Assembly: GCA_035222895.1 (NCBI GenBank)
Contig: JAVYIG010006798.1
Location: 47,607 to 111,606 of the forward strand
Reading direction: 5' to 3'
Origin: Strongylocentrotus droebachiensis
Taxonomy: Eukaryota; Echinodermata; Echinoidea; Camarodonta; Strongylocentrotidae
DNA: 64,000 nucleotides
Shown: positions 21,701 to 36,700 of the stretch, one piece after another
Position numbering within the stretch: the stretch's first letter is position 1
Layout of the letters: each line of letters opens with the position of its first letter
The notes under the pieces: generated by a model
The model's input: only the letters and a program-made list of their open reading frames with translations
Database searches by the model: none
Told to the model about the DNA's origin: nothing
Position numbers and translations under genes: made by a program

Positions 21701-24700
21701 TTGAATTTTAAATCACATCTACTCTTTAATAAGCTTTAGATGTGTATATTTACAACTATACCACATTCCATTGGTTTAGTGAAGTGTTCTTTTTTATGTT
21801 GTTTTGTTTTTTTGTTTACAAACACAACAGTTAGAAATACCATCACCATTTGAGGTCAACATGAAATGAGAAGTTAATATGCCTCCAAAGATCCAAACAA
21901 ACAACAAAGTGGAGACAGTGATACAGGTACATGAATCTCCAAAAACTTTCATTCTTCCCAGGACCAAAATCCAATTGAAACCAGTTGAAATCTCCAACTG
22001 GTTTCAATTGGTTTCAACTGGTTTCAATTGGTTTCAATTGGTTTCAATTGGTTTCAATTGGAATAGAAAATTTCCAGTTGAAACCAATTGCCGAACTGGA
22101 AAATATTGTTATGGGTACTCATTTCCAGTTCAAACCAATAGGAAGTGCAACTGGAACCAGTAAGATAATTTTTCCAGTTACTCCATTGGTTCCAGTTAGA
22201 AGTCATTTCCAGTTACCCAACTGGTTCCAGTTAGAAGTTCAACTGGAAACAGTAAGATGATTTTCCTGTTACTCAATTGGTTCCAGTTAGAATTCATTTT
22301 CAGTTGCCCAACTGGTTCCAGTTAGCATTCATTTCCAGTTAGAATTCAATTCCAGTTACCCAACTGGTTCCAGTTAGAATTCATTTCCAACTGGTTCCAG
22401 TTAGAATTCATTTCCAGTTACCCAACTGATTCCAGTTAGCATTCATTTCCAGTTAGAAGTCACTTCCAGTTACCCAACTGGTTCCAGTTAGAAGTCATTT
22501 CCAGTTACCCAACTGGTTCCAGTTAGAATTTATTTCCAGTTACCCAACTGGTTCCAGTTAGAGTTCATTTCCAGTTACCCAACTGGTTCCAGTTAGCATT
22601 CATTTCCAGTTAGAAGTCATTTCCAGTTACCCAACTGGTTCCAGTTAGAATTTATTTCCAGTTACCCAACTGGTTCCAGTTAGAATTCATTTCCAGTTAC
22701 CCAACTGGTTCCAGTTAGAATTCATTTCCAGTTACCCAACTGGTTCCAGTTAGCATTCATTTCCAGTTACCCAACTGGTTCCAGTTAGAATTCATTTCCA
22801 GTTACCCAATCGGTTTCAATTGGAAATATTTCCAGTTACCCAACTGGATCCAATTGAAACCAGTTAATTTGCATTTAATTTGCATATTATCTGCTTGTGT
22901 GCAGATCAATGTTTTATGTAATTTATTTTGATTTACAATGTATTTATTAATTAATTTTCATTTGCAAGTAATGCATTTGCTTTAGATAAATATAACGATT
23001 AATTAGCAATGATAAGCATGTTCATTAGTAATATATTTGTGTAATTATACAGATTAAAAGTTGATTAGTAAAACACTAACCATGTACAAAATACATCAAA
23101 TACAAATATAAATAATGGCAATGCACTCCTTGTTAAGTATATTATATGATCTGCATATTATAATGCCCTTTACATTGTACTTAATGTAGACACATATAAC
23201 ATTGCTTCTGCGTTGACAAGAGCGAAAATTAGTGCAAGAGCTAATTAACTTATAACTAATTAAGTTTATATGCCAACTGTAAGTTCCAATTGGATCCAAT
23301 TGAAACCAAATGAAACCAGTTGAAACCAATTGAAACCAATTGAAACCAGTTGAAGCCAACTGGTTTCAATAGGGAAATTGGAACAACTGGTTCCAGTTGA
23401 AACCAATTAGGCAACTGGAACCTGTTAGCAATTGGTTTCAACTGGTTTCAATTGGAACCAGTTGGCAATTGGTTTCAACTGGTTCCAATTGAAACCAGTT
23501 GTTCCAATTTCCCTATTGAAACCAGTTGGCAACTGGTTTCAATTGGTTTTGCTCCAATTGGTTTCAACTGGATTTTGGTCCTGGGTTGTTAAAAGCATAG
23601 TTCCAACCAGAATTAAATGACAGATACTATAGCTATCAATATATTTGTAAAAGTACATATAGGTTCTGTGTAAATGCCAAAAATATAAACTTACATTTGT
23701 TCTGTAGTTGAGTAAGCTACAGGTCTTATTTATGCAACTCAGTAACAACTAAATAATCTTCTATTATTATAGATTATCAAATTGAAAATAATTTCCAAGG
23801 AGTTCCTTCTAACAATGAGCATATATTTTGTCCTGACCCATCTTTTGATTTACAGTTGTTTTACAATCCATTTTGCATGGATTTGGGAATGCATTTTGTA
23901 CACCATTATTAAAACTTGAATGCACGTTTGGATGATGAAACACTTGCATACAAGCAAATCTTTTGAGTACTGAACTTACATGGACATCAATTTTGTTAGT
24001 CCAACCCAACATCTAGTACATTCTAAACAGATTCTAGGACGCAGGCCTTAGCTTAGCAACAATAGCTATCCAGATATTTTCCTACCCGTTCCTGACTCTA
24101 ACCTCAGAACGCAACACTAAACCTAAACCTAACCCTAAACCTAAACCTAAACCTAAACCTAAACCCAATCACAATCCTAACCTAATCCCCGTCTTTGACA
24201 AGATAAAGCTTGGAGCAAATGTTGCAGAGAGCACTGAAATATCACATCACATCCTGAAATAAATACAGCCAAACCAATGATTTTTTAAATAGATAAAGCT
24301 CCATCTTTACTTACCTTGGCCCTTTCTTGTATCCTCTCCTGAGAGAACATGGGGATGCCACGATTGGTACGTTTGGCGTAGCGGTTCACAAACGGAGGGT
24401 GCTTCTTGAGGGCCTGTGTGCATTTACCAATCCGGAAGGTCTGCATGTGTACCAAGGGGAGGGGGAAGGGGGAGAGACATGAAAATAATTAATAGAACAG
24501 AGATTGCATGATATAGGGTATGAACAATCAACATGGGAAGGAGAACAAATTTTAAAAAGATACATGAAAAATGTGAGTTTTTTTCTTCCAAGGTCAAACT
24601 CTCTGCACACAGCTTTGACGTTTGTTTGAAGAACTACATGTCGAGGGGTCAGTGACACAAAGACGTAACTCCATTTTGGCAATTTTGAGAAAAGTGGTTT

Positions 24701-27700
24701 ATGTGTCGCTGATCACTTGGGCCTTAAGAGTTAAGTCTGTTTCACTAGCCATTGACTTCAATGAGGTGTTGGGTGGAGTTAAGTCTTTGCGTTTCCTGGA
24801 AAGCCCACATTTTTATGTACATTTTGATATCAAATACTCATTTTGGAAAAATATGGAGTTACATCTTTGTGTCACTGAACCCTCCATGTATATTCACATT
24901 GGAAAATCATATGTCAAACTAGAAACTTGAACACCAGCAATCCTACATTAAAAATACATATAGAACAGATTTCAATTTGGCTTTAGGTATACATTTATAT
25001 TGAAAAGAAAAACGTTACAAAATGGTACCTTATCTGCTTTGAAATAGCCATCATGCATACAATACATTATACAATTACATTCCGTTTCCAGTACTGTCAG
25101 TGCTTACCAATTATATATTTGATGAGCATCAAATGAGAAAGTGGAGCAGATGAAAAATAATACATGATAGGCACGATACTATTAACTTCATATTGTAATA
25201 CATACATTATGTTACCATCTCACACACAAATTAGTTTTATCAGAAATATGAAGTCGTTCAATTTTTTTATTATTCAATTCAGAATATGAACATACAGGCA
25301 TTTGCCCGACATTAAAATGTGGAACAGCATAGCAATTGCTCTTTGAAATGAAGTTATGGTTAAAAATACAGCTATTTAACATTCAATACTTTTGCATAGA
25401 GACATATTGTGATATGAGCTATATAAGTACGGTATATTATTATTATTATTAAAGCTTTTATGTGAAAAAATATAATTGCATTCATACTCATACGACATTG
25501 CATTATATCTTTGCAATTTTGAATATCATTGCATTTTTTAAATATATGGATTAATAGATCAAGGCTTTGTTTTATAAAGAGTCCCAATTGATGCTTATCG
25601 ATCAAAACTCCACATAACTTTTGTAGATAAGAAATGCTGTATTTTAGGATCAATCTGATCACTCTATTTTAAGACAAAGCCAGATTTTCAACGGAATGGT
25701 TACTTTTGTTGGGCTTGTATGAAGTGGTAGGATAAATCACTAGTCATTATTAGTCGTGCAGCTATCATAAACTATGTGCATTATCAATCTGATCAATTGC
25801 AGCACTCTATATTAAAGACAAAGCCGGATTTTTTTCAATGGATTAGTTACTTGTGTTAGGCTTGTATGAAGTGGTAGGATAAATCAGTGATAGACTATGT
25901 GCATTATGAATTGCAGCATTCATTTGAAGATGGTAGCATTGATTAAATATATACCCATATATAAACAACAACTTTTGAAATGTATGATATATGTGAGCCC
26001 CTACTGCAATTCATGTAAATGTATGTAGCAACCTCTCATCAAAGATATCAATGAAAACATGACTTCATACTTAAATGCAAATGAAAGCTTTTTCCATGGT
26101 GTTGCATAATATTTCTAAGACTACAACTGTAATATTTGTGTCTATTTCCAAGTTATTATTTATTATATGACCAACCAATGAGCATGAACATTATGTTATA
26201 TCACAAACACACAAAGTAGGGTACAGGCAAAGTCAAAATTTATTCCAAATTAGTTTTATAACATCAATTTAGAGCTGAGGATGTTCTTGTAATCATGACT
26301 ATAATGCATATACATTAATATATTTCATTATTTTATTTTACAAATCAATGCTACTATCTTTAACAGTGCCGTACATGATGATGACTGACTACAGTTAATT
26401 GTGGTTATTGTGCATTGCTACTTCCAACCAAAATCAGGTGCATCGGAAAGATATGTATAGCAGTGATGCCATGTCTACGTAGTCAATAAACAGGATTTTA
26501 CACTTTCACTTGAATTATTCAGTATCTAAGTATTCATTAATCAGTTGAGTTATTAAATGAATTCACTCGATCATTACATTTTAATATCAATCATATCTAT
26601 ACTAATGAAATCACATATATCTTCTAAATGTAATTGACACAACCTGTTAGGTCTCCATACTATTCAGCAGCTACTCAATAATCATATCACTTTAATAGAT
26701 CAAACAATGCCTACATCTCTCGATTTCCTGATTAATCACAGAAATAATTACACTCTCTAAAGCCTGAATTCAAAATGAAGGTTTAATTTTTCATGATGTG
26801 GTCTAAATCATTCTTAAACATAACATTGAGTTCTGGTCGGTCGTGTGATTGCATTGTGAAAGAAACTTTCTGTAAGTTATTTTTGTTAAAGGTAGATTAT
26901 GGAGCACATTAGAAGCGGTGGATACTGCATGGAAGGTTTTGGAATCATCGTAATGATAAGAAATTCACTGAGTCTTGCTGAAAGTCTAATGCACTGTACA
27001 AAGAAATATATATGCAAATGGGACTACACAGATATATGGCATAAAAGTTTGGTCCAAACATTTCAGCTATTTCACATATTTTGATGTTGAGGGAATTGGA
27101 GGAACCATCTTTTTCAGAGACATATCTACCACATTCTTCCTACTATCATGAAAAGAATGAGAAAGTTCAAAATTTATTGTTCACCTTTCTTGAATCAGCA
27201 CAACCTTCTATTCATATCTTCACCAAAGACTGAAATAAATGTTTATACTGTATAAGCAAATAATGACGACACTACCCTTCCAGAATTTTGAACCATGGTT
27301 TAAGATTAACCTTATTCATGAAATCAGGCTAAGAGACTAAGACTAAGAGTAATTCAGATCAAAATTGCCAATCACCCATGAGAATTGTAGAATTGTGATT
27401 TGAATGTGCTTAAATTGTTACATCTAACACCCACCATGTTGATTTAGTTAACTAAGTTAAATACATTCTCCCTATCAGAGTGTTTTGAAGGTTTCCAAGG
27501 TGAACTTGTGAAGACTAGAAGTTATTAAATAAGATACACATATCACGTTAGCCCAAGCTAGCTAGTTCACTCAGTGCAAATCCACACCACTCGACGTGTC
27601 AAATATCGTAAAAAGGGTCCTCTACATTCTCATCATCTGGTACTTCCGGTCCGTAGACGAGGTACTGGTTGGCCTCTCCCAGCTCTGTGACGCATCTGTC

Positions 27701-30700
27701 CCTCTCTTGGCGGCCTAACCTGCCTGGCACTTCCATAGTCTTGGGTTTGACGAGTCGGTAGAGGGTGGATGTGCCCTCCCGCCCGTAGAGCTGGGGCAGC
27801 TTTTTACCCAATAACCCAGACCTGCTCTTGCCGTGGTAGGTACTTTGGAAGGGGCGGACATCCACGTGCAGGCCATGCAGGCTTGCATTTGCAGAGTGGG
27901 CGGAGTTGGCAAGCATACGGGTGTCGTGGATCGGTAGTAAATCGTACTGCCGGGCTTCGATGCGGAGGGCGTTGGATTCAGGGGCGTGGTTGAATACTTT
28001 TGCCTCGCCCTCTGATTTCAAGGTTATATTGAGCTGCTTTTTAGCATCCTATGATTATGTTTGTGGGCAGGGTCGGTATCCGTGGCAAGCAATAGTGGAA
28101 ATGGAAAATACATACATTGAATAAAGCTATTCTGACACAGTACAGCCTTGCATCATTAATATAACTGCATAACATTTAACTAAAACTAACGCATAACTCA
28201 GATAATTCAAGTTTTACCTTGGGCAGAAGGCAATCACTAGGTACATTCATAGTGCCTTATGCCTCATTCCTCAGCCAATCAATTGTTGAAAATCATCATG
28301 AATGGACACAGATATAATTATAATGAATGAACCCATCACCGATCACAAAAAAAGCAAACCTCACACTCAAGCTGAACCTGAATACAAATGGCAAATTGAT
28401 TTCATGCAGTTTATTTCTTTTTATACACCTTAATACAAACCCAAAACTAATTTGACATACATTTTCGTTTTTTCTTTTTCTAAGCAAATTTGTGTGCTCG
28501 CACACAAGGCAAACAAAACACTGCACAAAGGAAAACGATTTTGGAAGTCAAAGCTTGATTGCATTTCAGATGGAAAGATTTATGGAAAGAGAATAAACCA
28601 AGCAAAGATGTGGATTGTGCATGATTGCCTTGACAAGAAGGATATACAATTTTGTAGTTATTCATCAAATGATGTAAAGACAAAAAGGAATGACAGCTTC
28701 TTAGGAAAAAAAATAGAAAAAAAGGCATAAACATTAGAATAAAGAAGAAGACAGAGTGAGAGCAAGGAAGCTCTCTATTCCAGTGTAGGGATGATAAAGA
28801 CCAAGCTCCTTGAAAGTCAAGTGAAGAGCAACTTAAGCTTGGAAGATTTGAAAGCCATCACAAGCATAGCAGCTAGGTTTCATTGCAATTTAGCACTACA
28901 TGGTGGTGAAAAGAGGAAAAATAGAGAAGAACCAAAGAGCACACATTCAACCTTTTTTGTGCCATCGTAGTGCAACGAAAAGAAAGAAATTGAGAAGGAT
29001 AGATCAAAGAGTCCAGCAGCAGATTTGTTTTCTTTGAAGTAGGAACCTCAGCCCAGAGTAAAAACTGCAATTGTTTTGCAATCCTGCACATAAGCTATTA
29101 GCAAGTAGGCATTTTCACATACAGCCTCAAGGTAGAATTCTTTATCCATGCTTTAATCAGACCCAGAGACTGAAACTGAAAGAACCCTGCAGTATTTTTT
29201 TCTCATACTTTATTCCCTGAATAGCCCAATGTGTATCAGGGATATTCCTTTGAGATGCATGCATACTTTAATTATCCAGATTTTAAAACCCATTTTCTGA
29301 TCCTAAATGATAGTTCACGTGGTTATAGGAGAGAGAGATTACTGGACTACAAAATGGTATTGGTCAAATAACTGTTACATCAAGTAATGCAAGACCATAT
29401 ATGCATTGTACTAAATGGCAGTTAACCATTCTGATTATGTTGTACCCTCTATCAAAATGAAGATAAATGTTCAACCTCGAGAGGGTGTGAAAATGCCTTA
29501 TGAAGATATTGCAATCTGATGCCACAGAGGTCCAAACTTATTTGTAATCTAATTAGGAAAATAGTCCCAGTGGGTATTCTTAATTTTATCATTCTTTTAA
29601 TTAGGACATATCTGTCTCATCATCTAAGGCCGGTTAAAAGCAAAATGTATGTTTAGTAAAAAATTTGGCTCGAGATACATTTATGCAAATGTCACAGACG
29701 CTACTTTCCTACCAATTCCAAAATTTTAGAAAAATTCTTGTTGGGGAAATAATCCTCCAACTTCCATTTGGCTTTTAGTTTTTAGAATTCAATTTGCTTT
29801 CTCCGACACTGAAATTTTTACAACACTGTGAATCACTGTATCACCACATTGCAAAATCACAGCAGGGAAAATGGAGGGGGTAAAAAATTCACCGAAACAG
29901 CAGTATAAAAAAAAAACTCCCAAGTTGAAAGTCCAGGCAAACCTGTAATCTAGAGATCGATTGCTGGCCCGGCGAGTCTACTTTGATCGCCTTTTCTGCA
30001 TTCTCCTCGATGGCATCGGACACCCAGGACTGGACGAATGTGGGATTATGCCACATACGTCTGCGTACCAACCTCTGAATAGGATGTGCGGCAGAGAATG
30101 AGGTAGAGGAATAGGAGAAGAGAGGGGAGAAGAGGATAAGAGGAGAGCTACACTAATTGTGTCGGGGCGCTTTCCCACTACCTCACAAATACCGATTCAC
30201 AAAACATGACACAACAGGCATATGAATTTAATAATAATAATAATAATCATCTTTTAGTCCACCCAAAATTGTATTAAACCGAAACAGAAATTCTTTTTGC
30301 CCAATTGATCGTGAGACCGGCAGCCACTGAGCAGCGCCAGGTCGATGTTGCTCTATCCTTTATTGTTGAACGCCAAACAAGGTAGCAGCAACTCCCATCT
30401 TTTAAGTCTTTTGGTATGACGCGGCCGGGGTTCGAACCCACGACCTCCCGGTTGTGAGGCGGACGCTCTACTGACTGAGCCAACACTCCGGTTTAATTGC
30501 CCTCTTCAACTATGTTGCACAGGAAACTTCCTGTTGAATACATGTGTGAATTTTATTATATAATTTGAGGGGGGGGGGAGGTATTTGTGAAGTGGGGATG
30601 AGCCCTTGCTGGTCTATTAGAAATAAAAAGGCTACTTCTAGAGCATTCCCAGAACTTGTAGAGGATAGTGTTTTAAGTGAACAGATTTAAATGTATTTGC

Positions 30701-33700
30701 TTTTGGTCTAAAAATGAGATTGAAATGAGGGACTGGTGAGAAACAGATGACAATGGATAAGGATAGAATCCTAACAAGTATATACACCTCCAAGATTCAA
30801 AGGAATATTTAAAAAGGCATACAATAGAAGTAATATAGGATATCTACAGCCACATTGTTACATTGAAGCTATACATTAAACTGATTAGTAAAAACTATCA
30901 TTAAGTACATGTACTAACAGCTACACTGGTCTAAGTAATGATGCGTGTAATTTCAAAGAAGGAGGATACATATGTAGAATTGCAGATGTTGTAGGTGAAG
31001 CATGCTCCAAGAAACTCTGTGTCGTGGTGGCTAAAAGAGTGAAAGTGTGTTAAACCTACTCATCGACCTTGGTTGTGGTGGTGAACAGTGTAGGGTTTCT
31101 CTCATACAAGATATGTCAGGCTTACTACTTCTTTGGCTGGGGCATTTGCTTTAAAGCCCGTCTGAACTAGTTTTTTGCCAGGGGGATTAGACCTCCTTGC
31201 AAGGTCACTGGCAGGTGGTTATCTCATCAAATAAGCTCTCAATTAACATAATAAAAAGGGGATCATGGGGGACCAACAAGCATCGATTAGGCATTGTTTG
31301 CTATATAGAAGGTGCAAGTAGCTATAAGTAGTGCAGTGGGGCTTTAAGGAAAGATTCATTATCGCTTACGATGCATTGTTAACCACAGACGATGGGTTGC
31401 ATTTGGGATTTCACAAAACTCTTACCATGAGTTCATGTCATCAAACCTTTTGCATTTAACCCATCGTAAGTGACATACCCATATACCCATATCTACCCTT
31501 GACAAGTTCTAAACTACATAAGATACGTGTGTAGGAAGTGATCCAGGAAAAAAGAGATGATGTGCTCCACAGTAACCATGGCAACCGATGCTCAGTGAAG
31601 AAGGGATGGACGTAACAAACAAACACACCTGACTACTGCCAGAGTCTGAGGGATTGTCGATGGAATGGTCATCGATCACCGATACCACATCCCTCATCTC
31701 CTCTTTCACTTCTTCTACTGGAACCGGCTTCTTCTTGCTTTTGGTCAGCACAAGGGCCGGCCTTTTCAAGACCGATTCTGCCCCTTTCTGTCCCGCAGCA
31801 TTAAAACAGTGATCATTGAAATATCAACAGAATATTTATTTATTTAAAGAAAATGGACAAGAACTAACTAACATTGCAAAGCTTTCAATATGACAGGGTC
31901 ATCGAGTAGTAATAATTGTGTTTTGTTATTAAACCCTCCACCTCTTTGCCTCTAATGCACATTATCTAGGAGGAGCTTTAAATGAATATCTTTATACGTG
32001 TAAATGCAAATGCAAAATTCAAGCTACGCATGGATACACATGTGAAATTGTTCTGCTTCAATGTTAACTTTACATCCAGATCCCATTTATTTCCAATATT
32101 AATTTTTCTAATGCTGCCACTACTACTAATATTATAAGAATTTCTAATTTTCTACCACTACTGCTTGTAATTCTGCTAACATTACCTATTACAAAAACAG
32201 TAGTTAATACATGACACACATCCTTATGAATATGGTTATTTCATGTACTAATGATAAACATGTAACATTGTTCGATTACATCCTAATTTTAGTCCCTGAC
32301 AACAGAAACTAAAAGATAAATGCTAAATATATCACATTCCCATCTAACAATACTTGAGCTTTAAAATTTGGTAAATGGTTTACACAGAGCACTGTACCAT
32401 CAAATACTTGCTCCCTCATGAGGTTATAAATACCATTTTTTTTCTTCAATTGGGACATACCTTTATTCTACACTGCTATATACGTTACTCATTCATTCTA
32501 AAATATGAATTATCTTCTTGATACACACTACTAGCCAACTACTATTAAAAGACAATCTAATCACTGCTTAACTAGTCTTTCCAGTTAAATTAGTCACAAG
32601 CCACAGAATCAATCTGTCTAAATCTATCATTAAAATTGTCAGCTTCAGAATATTATATCATTAAAGAATATTATATCATTAAAAAATACTACAGAAGAGA
32701 GCAAACATAGAAAATGCAGGTCAGTACATGAAATGAAAGGGATAAGATAGATACTTGAGAAGGATCTCCTTCTACATGACGGGAATTCAGACAGCTTACC
32801 TTCTTTTTGGATTGCTCCTCCGCGTTTGGATCTGGTGGGACCGCCTGAAAGAAATTCAATTACACTAATTTGTTTAAAAACTGGCCCAGTTATATTTCTA
32901 CGTTTTGCGGTGTATGTATACTTCCAGATTTCTTGCTATGCTCTGAAAGTTTCATCTTCAAAAATTTTGGGAGAATTTTCTATGCAAGGTCAAACAACTT
33001 CAGTACGGAATATATCTGAGTCAACGTTCTAGCATGAAAATACTGTATGTATCAGGATCTCTCTATCATCTCTCCCTCTCTCTTTCCACTGATCGTATTT
33101 CCTCATTTTTTGCATCACCATTTCCCTAATCTTTTGTTCTAACATGAAAATACTGTATCAGGATCTCTCTATCATCTCTCCGTCCCTTTTTCCATTGATC
33201 GTATTTCCTCATTTTTTTCGCATCACCATTTCCCTTTTGTTTCTCACCAAGATCCCGGCTTACCTCTTCACTTTTTGATCTTCCTTTCAGCTTCTTTTTC
33301 CTCTTCTTTTTCCTCAATTTGTCCTCATCTTCATCGTTCTGTCCTTTGGGCAGTTCAGACTCTGATGCACTGTCACTGTCACTAGTGCTAAACATATGAA
33401 ATGGAATCAGAGAATATAAGAGAACAACATTGACAACAAATTGATGGAGGAAATAATCATACCTGCAGGGAAAATAGTGAGCACTAAAAAAAAACATGCG
33501 CCCCTTTGAGTAAAAATATGAGAAGAGGATTCGGGGGGGGGGGGAAATGACATCTAACAACATTCCCCCCTTTGGGGTAAGAAAACTTGGGAAATAATAG
33601 GGAAAAATCAGAATAAAATCGGTAAAAAAAAAAATTGGAAAAAAATTGGAAAAAAATCAGGAAAAAATCAACAAAAATCTGGTTTTTATCAGGCCTGTAC

Positions 33701-36700
33701 CTGTAAGAGCTGTGATAATATTCTTACTGGTTGCAATCTGCGTGTGCAAATTCAGATTGCTGATTCTTGATTAAAATGGAATTTGGTTAAAACTAAGTCA
33801 GAGCGTTACATGAGTACACATTTTTAATCCTCTTCTTATCTCTTAGATGACATTTACTGTAATCGTAAGTTTATTGTAATTCAATTGAGTTTCACTTTTA
33901 TCCTCATTATTCCATATATTAAAGTATAAGAATAAGTATATCATTTATTGTCCATATCAGGAAAATTTAATTTCCACTGGTTGGTACAATTAATAAAATA
34001 TAAACATACACATGAGAAAAAATACATACAAAACATATATTAGTTTGTTACTTTGATACTTACTATGTGCATGCTATTACTTATCCAATATTATTCATCA
34101 AACTATTACATGCAGTGCCATTGATCTATATAGTGTGTGTACATCATGTTCCAAAAAGTAATTCCTAATCTTGTCACATTCCTTTCATCCTAGCTGACCA
34201 ACTCACTCTGATTCAGCAAACTCCTTGTTGATGTGAAGGTCAGCCAGAAGGTCAATACACCCCTGGATGGTCTCAGAGCTCAGCGTGTCTATCACCTTGA
34301 GCGCTGCCAGCTTGGACTTGGTCCTCTTGTCCAGCCCCGCCCACTCGGACGCATCCTGGTCTGACTTGGCCCCGCCCTGCTTCTTTGACTTTTGTCCTGG
34401 GGAGAAAATAAAGGGCAGATATGATGTAAGTGGTTGTATTAATGTAAAACGTGTTTTAGTGATCACCTGTAATAAAAGATCACTTGTCTATAAAGACGTT
34501 ATTTATCTATTGATTTATTAATGTCTTTTGACATGATATAAAACTACATTTACCACTCTCAACCCAGGGAAGGAATTTCTAGAATGCTTGAACGCCTTTT
34601 CATGGTAGCTCGGCTAAAGCCTAAAATGATATGATTGCAGGGCCCTCAAGGAGTAATAATTGTTATTCTTTTTCTTCTTCTTATTATTATTATTTACCTA
34701 TTCATTTATTTATTTATTTATATATTGAGGACTCTTTAAACAGGGTAGTCTCATCAGTAATTAAAAACATTGTTGTCCTTGAAGGTCCTGTATAACATAA
34801 GCAATACAAAATACATTCTTTGATTCCCTTGAATTGTGGTTCTCATTAAAGCTTTTATTCAAAGGACATCTACATACATGTAAATACCACCAACATAATA
34901 AATACCACTTTCCTTGAAAGTATGACTTTTCCAAAAAGATATCATAGTACTGAATATTAAAGTTTACAAAAGAGCACATTGGCATCACATACATGTATGA
35001 GGGCTACTTCTTGCATATTTTAACAGAATAACACGTTCTACATTGCAAAAAACACAAACAAAAATATAAGAACGTTGCCAAAAAGCAAGCTATAAGCTAC
35101 ACACCGACCCTCGACTCACCATGTTTGACTTCTTTGAGAGAGGAGAGATCTGGGAATGGAATGTTTGGGGGCAGCAGACCACGGCTGAGGAGGATGTGAT
35201 GCGTGATCTCCTTCGTCAGCTCTAGAATCAACTCAGAATGAAGACTGTAGGAAACAAAAAACGTTAAACCACTTTATAGATCATTGATTGATTGATTTAT
35301 TTATTTGCAGTTTTATTTAATCAGAGTTGCCTCTTCAGTTAAAAAATGGCTGATCTTGAGGGCCCGGACAAAAACAATACAAATAACATACACAAAAGAT
35401 ACAAAATAGACAATCGTTATGTAGAACTTACAGCAGAAAGAAAAATATTTACAACAAATCAAAGAATATATTAAACACATGTAGTTCAGTGGTTTGAGAC
35501 AGAATGCGTCAAGAGGTTTCTGTTTTTAGGTCATTTCCATCGTACAATTAATACTTTAAGTGAAGTAAAATTTAGATTGCACATTATTTGAGCATGAACC
35601 TTAATGCAAAAGGTGCCAAGTTCATGAAGGCTATGAGAACCACTCCTCTACTATGAGTGATCAAAATGGCTATGGAAAAAAGATGAACAACAACAAATTT
35701 GGTTATTTGCTTGTAAGATAATTAGACAATAAATGTCTAATACTTATTGAAGAACAAAGGAAACACAAAACAATTTATGGTCTCTGTAGCTGTCCACAAT
35801 TAGACACTCCTTGATTTTATGCTAAGTTTACACAGTTTGACTGCCTACATGCACTTGGTGGTTTTAACGGTTTAGACTACGGTTTAAATTTAGACCAACT
35901 TTGTGTATTAGAAACTAGTCAATTAATACAAAAAAGTAGGGTTCTTGTGGAGACCTTTTCACATTCCCCAAGCTCACCTTGTATTCTCCTGGGCTTGGTG
36001 ATATACCAGGAGAGCCTCACAGAAATGGCGCCCGAGGTCCTGGAAGTCTTGCAGGTTGAAGTGTCTTGGAGCATGACTGTGAAGGACAAATAAACACAAT
36101 AATGATTACAAAACAACATGCAAATGTAATGTAGAGTAAGTAGAGGGAATAAACAAAAAGAAACTATGAGATTACGGAGAGATTTGGATCAATATAATCT
36201 ATGATAAGATGATGAAGTAGAGGGAATAAACAAAAAGAAACTATGAGATTACGGAGAGATTTGGATCAATATAATCTATGATAAGATGATGAAGCGGATC
36301 CTAATCAAATGATTGGTTGAATGCGTGCACGTGACCGGGCATTTATTTTGCCTAACACGTAATTTTAATAATGACCGGTCATTAGTAAGTACTTATGACC
36401 GGTCATTAGTAGAATCATGTTATAAACATCATTTTATAAAAAAAATAAAACACCATCTTATAAAACAATTAGTACACACCATTTTGTACCTTTGAAAAAG
36501 TCCAAACACCCTTGGCTATCGCCTCGGGCGTGTTAGACTGTTCCAAAGGTACTGTGTATTATTTGTATTAAAAAAAAGACTTGGAAAGTGAAAAGCTTGC
36601 AGGGGAGGAGGACATTCTGTGAGCCCTTAAATGGCAGCAGGGCTAGAGACAGAGTAATGATATTGGAACAAAAGGAATGTGACAAACATGAGCATTGTAC

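Noticed and set aside
22140..22850. Regular repeat-spacer pattern resembling a CRISPR array
   Set aside because: Eukaryotic intron; the spacers are themselves repeats and there are no cas genes.
21879..23620. [14 protein letters not shown] frames
   Set aside because: Translation of the 10 bp and 35 bp arrays, present on both strands.
30400..30493. Possible working tRNA gene
   Set aside because: A and B boxes are good, but there is no acceptor-stem pairing and a SINE body with an ATT tail follows.
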